Positions 59,471 through 64,000 of a DNA stretch of 64,000 nucleotides are shown in pieces. The notes beneath the pieces are model-generated. The model was not told the origin of the DNA. It did not search any database and was given only the letters and a program-made list of their open reading frames with translations. Every line of letters starts with the position of its first letter. The first letter of the stretch is position 1. A program made the translations under genes and the position numbers. Source of the DNA: Spirulinaceae cyanobacterium SM2_1_0 (GTDB lineage Bacteria > Cyanobacteriota > Cyanobacteriia > Cyanobacteriales > Spirulinaceae). The stretch lies in contig JAAUTY010000020.1 in the NCBI GenBank assembly GCA_012031265.1, positions 1 to 64,000 of the forward strand, written 5' to 3'.

Positions 59471-60265
59471 TTAAGCGTTTCCCGGCAAACTGGCTAAGTT
59501 TAGTCGTTGCAACATCGCTTTCCGTGCTTGCTGAGCCAGAGAATCATCAAGTTTTGTCAAGGTGATGGGCTGCTGATATTTGCGCTGCAAGGCGGTTTGA
59601 ATCAGCCAGTCGGCAATGAAAGGATTCTTCGGCAACAACGGGCCGTGGGCATAGGTAGCGATCGCATTGCTGTAAAACGCGCCTTCCCAGCCATCCTCAC
59701 CATTGTTGCCATAACCGGCCAAGACCTTGCCCAGCGGCGCAACTTTACCCAGATAGGTTCGTCCACCGTGATTCTCAAACCCGATCGCAATTGGCGGCTC
59801 ATTCCAAAGTTGCCGTAACTCCGTCGCCAGCGGCTCGGCAACGATCTCAAAAGCAACATTGCCGATGCAGCGTGGCGCGGCGATCCCGGGATGTCGTGTC
59901 GTCAGGTCAAGCAGGCCGAGACCATCAATGCGTTGGCCCAAGGCTGGCTCGTAGTAGTGCCCCAGCAGTTGCGGTGAGCCACAGGTAAACGCGCCTGGTG
60001 TGCCGCCGGCCAATTGTTCACGCATCGCAGCCGCCTTCGCCCCCTGCAAATCCCGCATAACAATCTCTTGTTGCCGGTCTTGCGCGCCGCCACCGACGAT
60101 CACATCAACCGTCGCAACTTGGCTGACGTCAGCCTCCCGATCCAAGGGCACAATTTCAACACCAATGCCTCGCCACTGACAGCGCCGTTGCAGACAGATG
60201 ACATTGCCGCGATCGCCATAGGTGCTCATCAGGGTCGGATAGAGCCAGCCAATTTTAAGATCCAT
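59471..60265 (-). CDS. gatD: GatD, glutamine amidotransferase for lipid II amidation
   Basis: 264 residues from the ATG at 60265 (MDLKIGWLYPTLMSTYGDRG), preceded by GAGGGAACTC. Class I amidotransferase domain with nucleophile Cys in GAFTCGSPQLLG and the His in ATYAHGPLLP. With MurT it amidates the glutamate of lipid II to isoglutamine. The murT gene ends 87 bases upstream on the same strand. Cobyric acid synthase relatives are excluded by the MurT pairing. Confidence 0.88.
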   Translation of the reverse strand: MDLKIGWLYPTLMSTYGDRGNVICLQRRCQWRGIGVEIVPLDREADVSQVATVDVIVGGGAQDRQQEIVMRDLQGAKAAAMREQLAGGTPGAFTCGSPQLLGHYYEPALGQRIDGLGLLDLTTRHPGIAAPRCIGNVAFEIVAEPLATELRQLWNEPPIAIGFENHGGRTYLGKVAPLGKVLAGYGNNGEDGWEGAFYSNAIATYAHGPLLPKNPFIADWLIQTALQRKYQQPITLTKLDDSLAQQARKAMLQRLNLASLPGNA

Positions 60266-60352
60266 TGCGTTGAGTTCCCTCTGAGGAAAATTCGGGCAGA
60301 ATCGCCAAGAATGTGTAGGCGTCAAGACAGGCGTGCAATGCGTTCAATCCAG

Positions 60353-61704
60353 TCAAAGAATCTTCCGGCCAGTGAGCAAGTGGCGGAGGTCGAGCATCGC
60401 CGAGTAGGTGGGCAGAATGTGGAGGGTTTCATCGACGGGCGTTTTATTCAGCGCGATTTGTAACGCCTCGGTTAGGTCAGGTTCGACGATCAGGGTTGGT
60501 GGGTTGGGCAAGTTCGCCCCGGCAAACTGCTCCAGGCTGTAGTTGAGGCGGAGAGCGAGGTCATAGGTGCGATCGCCCGTCACCACAAAGGTTCCGCCCA
60601 GCGCCACCAACGGTTCCGTATCGACATCCCAGATCCAGGACACATCCGTGCCGTCAGGAATGCGATCATTCAGCGCCATCAGAACCACCGAGGTTTTGCC
60701 CTGTTGTTTCAGTTCCTGAACGGCGCGGATAGTTTCATTCATGCCGACAGGATTTTTAGACAGTAGGATGCGGATTTTTTTACCCTGAACGGTCAATTCT
60801 TCGGCGCGACCAAAAGCGGCGCGAAAGTTAGCAACAACCGTATCGATGCGAGAGCGCTCAATGCCCAGATCGTGGGCGATGAGACCGGCAGCAAGGGTGT
60901 TGTATTTGTTGTAAACGCCGATGAGAATTTGCCCCCATTCGGCACTATTGAGCGAGAGGGGACTTTTTTGAAAATCGCACTGAGGACAGGAGTAATCGCC
61001 TAAATGCGAGAGATAGACGCCCTGGTAATTCAACCGTTGACCGCAACTCGGACAGTAGATGGAATCGACCGCATGGGGGATCGCCTCGAGATACAAATCA
61101 GGTTCATTGAGTCCAAAATAGAGCACCCGTTGGCGAAGATTTTGCCCCAAAAACGAGAGCGTCGGATCGTCAGCATTCAAGACAACAGTAGTGGCATCGG
61201 GGAGGCGAGCGATCGCCTCGCGCCAGCGATAGCCAATCGTATCCACTTCGCCGTAGCGGTCAAGCTGGTCACGAAAGAGGTTGAGCGCCAGGATGTAGCG
61301 CGGCTGGCAGTCACGCAATACCAGCGGCAAGACATTTTCATCCACTTCTAGGATGGCGTAGTCCGTCCGCAGATTTCCCAGCCCGTTGGCATCCGCCAGC
61401 AGCGCGGTGATCAAGCCATTGATCAGATTCGCGCCCGTGGCATTGTGGGTGACCCGCCAGCCCTGTTCCGCCAGGATCGTTCGCAGCAGTAGCGCGGTTG
61501 TCGTCTTACCATTCGTGCCCGCGACCAGGATTGCGCCTTGCCGGACTTGGGCAAATAGCAACGGCAAGATGCGGGGCTGCAAACGACGGGCGATCGCCCA
61601 GGCAACACACTCCCCGCCCCCCGTTTCAGTCGCCTGACTACCGCCGTCGCTACCTTGGCAACGCTGACCGCCAAGCCGAGGCGGACGCGATCAAAAAGTT
61701 GCAT
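60353..61704 (-). CDS. murT: MurT Mur-ligase-like subunit, frame broken near its start
   Basis: About 450 residues after correction. The body has GTNGKTTTALLLRTIL (P-loop), YAILEVDENVLP, LALNLFRDQLDRYGE, a Cys4 zinc site (CPSCGQR, then CPQC) and the C-terminal DUF1727 domain. In the annotated frame it starts only at 61582 (MQPRILPLLF), lacking the first residues. These occur in another frame from the ATG at 61704 (MQLFDRVRLGLAVSVAKVAT); the frame switches near 61596-61602, where one base is missing compared with the duplicate at 63273. It works with GatD. Confidence 0.88.
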
Positions 61705-61724
61705 AGCCTCGCCCTCGCATCTAA
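61589..61724. repeat. 136-bp direct repeat, copy A (murT start)
   Basis: Contains the murT start region and matches 63273-63409 base for base apart from one change near its left end (GCCCAGGC here, GCCCCGGGC there). The one-base difference shifts the murT frame. Same orientation as copy B. Confidence 0.92.
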
Positions 61725-61782
61725 GTTGAGCATCATAGCCGATTCCGGGATGGGCGGATGATTCCCGCTGGCTCACTGTGAT

Positions 61783-62224
61783 TCAGAAGGGTTGCGACCA
61801 CGCTGGCTCATCCGTTTTCATCGCCGCCAATCCCAGCCAATTCCCGCTGTAATGCAACCAAAACTTGTGCCAGATTGCCTGCGAGTCGGGCAGCTTTATC
61901 CAACCGCAGTCTCGGAAACCGGACTGCCCGACACAGCTTGAACCGCCCTCAAAACGCAGGCCCACAGCCAACCCAGTCAACCCGAAAACTGGAAGCTTGC
62001 CAAGAACTGCTTGCCGCCATACTTTTGCTGAGCCTCACCAATAGCGGCCGGAGTCGCTACTGACAGACACTCTGCTAATGGAAGCACAACCGGCTCTATC
62101 AGTTTAATTCGGCGAGATCCCCCTTTTATGTCAGATTTGGGGTGAAACGTTGATTTTTCGTTGACTGTGATGGGGGGAATTTGTGGAAAGTTCCCGAAGT
62201 AACCGACGGAGGAGAGTTCTCAAG
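61783..62224. other. Intergenic region between murT and the methyltransferase
   Basis: About 440 bases without a supported gene; the frames at 61783-61980 and 61875-62063 show nothing. Composition is less GC-rich than the flanks. Confidence 0.45.
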
Positions 62225-63223
62225 CTACACAGCAGTCGCAACAACATCAATCACATTGCCGAAACCCAGCCAACTTTCAATTTTGGCAACCCAGGCCGAG
62301 AAGGCCATAGCACTACTGATAGCCAGTTCTCGCATTGGCTGGGTACGCTCCTGAATGGCAGCGGCCGAACCATGGTCAAAAGCAGAGTTGGGAGCGCAAC
62401 AAATCTTGCTCTCTAGGCTGAAATGTGATTTCCGCTTCAGGGCTGACTTGAGTAAATTGAGATAACTGATGAAGGTAAAGGTTGGGCTGTGCCAAGGATC
62501 GTAAGTAACCGTGCTGAGAGGTTTAAATCCCTCGCGTATCAGCAGCTTTTCCAGAGTTTTTGGGCTGTAGAAATAGACATGCTGTGGGAAGACCAGCCCT
62601 TCCCAAACACTTTGTGTGAGACGGGCATCAATACCGCCAAAGTTGGGTAGTTGCAAATGTAGAATCCCGCCTGGCGGCAGCAACAATCTAACTTTCTGTA
62701 GCCACTGGGTTGGATGATAAAGATGCTCAAACACGTGATAAGAGCCAACAACCTGGAGTGAAGCAGGTGCCAGCGGAATTTGAAGTAAGTCGCCAGCTAA
62801 AACGGTGATATTGTGTCTTGCTTTGACAAAATCAACCGTGTTGGCGTGATATTCTAGACCATCGACCTGCCAACCGCGTGCCTTTAGTGTCGCCAAAAAG
62901 TTGCCATCACCACAGCCAATTTCAAAAATACTGCGGTCGGCAATGGGAACAAATCTCTCCAGTCGTTGCTGCCGAAAGGCGAAGGTCGGATTTGCCAACT
63001 GTTTGTTTAATTCTGGCTCTGGCAGATTGCCATCAGAATAGTAATCATTGTAGAGATGACCTAATTGATTTTCCTGGAGCCGATCGTACAGCCGAACAAC
63101 TTGGCATTTTTTACATCGAACGTAGCGCTTTTGGCTGACGGAGAATAGTTTGGTATAGGTCGTCGCACTACAGACATTACATACCTCAGCAACTTCCCAA
63201 ATATCAAGCTTCAAAAGATCCAC
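62225..63223 (-). CDS. SAM-dependent methyltransferase with zinc-type N-terminus
   Basis: 332 residues. An N-terminal cysteine cluster (CNVCSAT, CKKCQVVR) suggests a zinc site. The class I SAM fold follows: IFEIGCGDGNFLATLKARGW, GLEYH, LAGDLLQIPLAP, YHVFEHLYHPTQWL, LPPGGILHLQLPN. Proteins of this kind often act on sugars or small molecules. The gene is AT-richer than its neighbours and has fewer HIP1 sites, and it lies between the two copies of the 136/137-bp repeat, which suggests that it came in from elsewhere. It cannot be assigned a substrate. Confidence 0.85.
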   Translation of the reverse strand: MDLLKLDIWEVAEVCNVCSATTYTKLFSVSQKRYVRCKKCQVVRLYDRLQENQLGHLYNDYYSDGNLPEPELNKQLANPTFAFRQQRLERFVPIADRSIFEIGCGDGNFLATLKARGWQVDGLEYHANTVDFVKARHNITVLAGDLLQIPLAPASLQVVGSYHVFEHLYHPTQWLQKVRLLLPPGGILHLQLPNFGGIDARLTQSVWEGLVFPQHVYFYSPKTLEKLLIREGFKPLSTVTYDPWHSPTFTFISYLNLLKSALKRKSHFSLESKICCAPNSAFDHGSAAAIQERTQPMRELAISSAMAFSAWVAKIESWLGFGNVIDVVATAV

Positions 63224-63272
63224 GGTGCGTTACTCCTCAGTTCAGTCATTTCGCTTGCATCGTACATTTGCT

Positions 63273-63409
63273 GGCGATCGCCCCGGGCAACACACTCCCC
63301 GCCCCCCGTTTCAGTCGCCTGACTACCGCCGTCGCTACCTTGGCAACGCTGACCGCCAAGCCGAGGCGGACGCGATCAAAAAGTTGCATAGCCTCGCCCT
63401 CGCATCTAA
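63273..63409. repeat. 137-bp direct repeat, copy B
   Basis: The duplicate of 61589-61724 outside its gene. Its sequence keeps the murT reading frame (TTGCCCGGGGCGATCGCC) but stops there; the following murT sequence is absent. It therefore seems to hold the older, intact end. Confidence 0.92.
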
Positions 63410-63445
63410 AGTGTTACTGGCTTGTAATGACCTTCACGCTGGTAA

Positions 63446-63780
63446 AATCAGTCCAATTCTTGGTCATAGACCCCCGTCAATCCAGATATTTCTGCATCGG
63501 CATCGAGACAAACCGTAGTATTGCCCAAGGCTTCAATACTAGAGATCACAACTTCATCGGCAATTAACCATTCCATGATTACGCGCATGGGGCTTAGCGT
63601 GGGCGCGAGCGTGTAGGGGAGAAGCCCTGTGGACACGACCGGCAATCAGTTCTGCCTTGTAAATTTTTGGCTGCGTCATATAGCGGCGCTCGAATTCATC
63701 ATGGGTGAGGCGATCGCCATTGTCTAGTGGCAGCAGGGCAAGCGGCGGGCTGGTGGGGATTATAGTTATGCTAAGTTCTA
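63446..63780 (-). pseudogene. Decayed Uma2 (DUF820) family nuclease
   Basis: In the minus strand a frame reads LPLDNGDRLTHDEFERRYMT, KIYKAELIAGRVHRASPL and then stops; from about 63590 another frame reads VIMEWLIADEVVISSIEALG and NTTVCLDADAEI. The order matches Uma2 proteins (NGDRLTRDEFERRY, KAELIEGVV, TVRLDADNE). One frameshift and loss of the C-terminal half make it a remnant. Confidence 0.75.
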
Positions 63781-64000
63781 CTCAGGCTAATGGTTGAGAT
63801 GAGCAGACGCAAACCACGGCTGGCACCCACAGGTAACAGCTCGGCGGTCAGCTCCATCGATTTGTTTTGTTATGCCGCCGCGTTCGGCTTTACTATCTCA
63901 CAGAAAATCGCCCTCACTACTTTTAAGCATCAATCTCAATACTGCCGCGCCAAGAACGCAAAAGCAAAGCGGGCCGCCAAGCCATCGACGTGATGCTCCT
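63781..64000. other. Window end without a supported gene
   Basis: A 67-codon frame at 63790-63993 begins MVEMSRRKPRLAPTG but has no domain. Nothing else seen. Confidence 0.4.

Noticed and set aside
61498-61761. Plus-strand frame that recurs at 63225-63518
   Set aside because: The recurrence comes from the DNA repeat covering the murT start; the frame is antisense to murT.

Overview
The window looks like a chromosomal piece of a cyanobacterium with fairly high GC. The palindrome GCGATCGC (HIP1) and its core CGATCG occur throughout, and the gene set is cyanobacterial: ntcA, ntcB, cnaT, a lysA-cdaA-uppS run, DUF4079, DUF3084 and PEP-CTERM genes. I cannot name the species. There is one tRNA (Phe-GAA). 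I see no rRNA, CRISPR array, phage genes or intact transposase.

Layout. 1-2758: nitrate-assimilation regulators ntcB and cnaT, with a well-formed NtcA-type promoter in front of ntcB; ntcA itself lies at 39881. 2743-7242: a secreted TPR-CHAT protein and a DUF2079 membrane protein on the minus strand. 7287-10290: a compact sugar cluster (aminotransferase, oxo-isomerase, acetyltransferase, glycosyltransferase) that looks like an fdtB-fdtA-fdtC set for dTDP-Fuc3NAc. 10318-20615: a signalling island with a histidine kinase and a diguanylate cyclase sharing an N-terminal sensor, a permease, two hybrid kinases and a REC-GAF-GGDEF protein. 20634-27938: leuC, a TPR protein, a pseudo-caspase in which the catalytic His/Cys pair reads Tyr/Asn, and a sigma-like gene split into two ORFs. 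28224-33855: a PEP-CTERM surface protein, birA, an orphan solute-binding protein and small genes. 34136-42972: eno, a Tat-type peroxiredoxin, dprA, fabI, ntcA, DUF3084, a RuvC-like nuclease and DUF4079. 43047-54206: clpC, rimI, lysA-cdaA-uppS, UDP-xylose genes (uxs, ugd) and a ferrochelatase-like protein with a His-rich tail. 54474-64000: an OFA-type transporter, tRNA-Phe, an OmpR-type regulator, the murT-gatD pair, a methyltransferase and decayed Uma2 sequence.

Three patterns cut across the genes. (1) A 111-bp MITE-like element with CTAG ends and internal heptamer repeats occurs five times, always just behind genes; two copies overlap the neighbour's stop codon and one seems to have landed inside another repeat. 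(2) A 136/137-bp direct repeat brackets a methyltransferase next to murT; one copy carries a one-base difference that breaks the murT frame while the other keeps it. (3) At least eight genes, including lysA, uppS and murT, need a one-base correction to give full-length proteins, several at homopolymer runs. This is more typical of base-calling errors in a draft assembly than of gene decay, so the reading frames below are given as corrected spans.

No single locus can be called a new system with certainty. The best candidates are the pseudo-caspase with its split sigma-like neighbour, the kinase/cyclase pair with a shared sensor, and the 111-bp element family.
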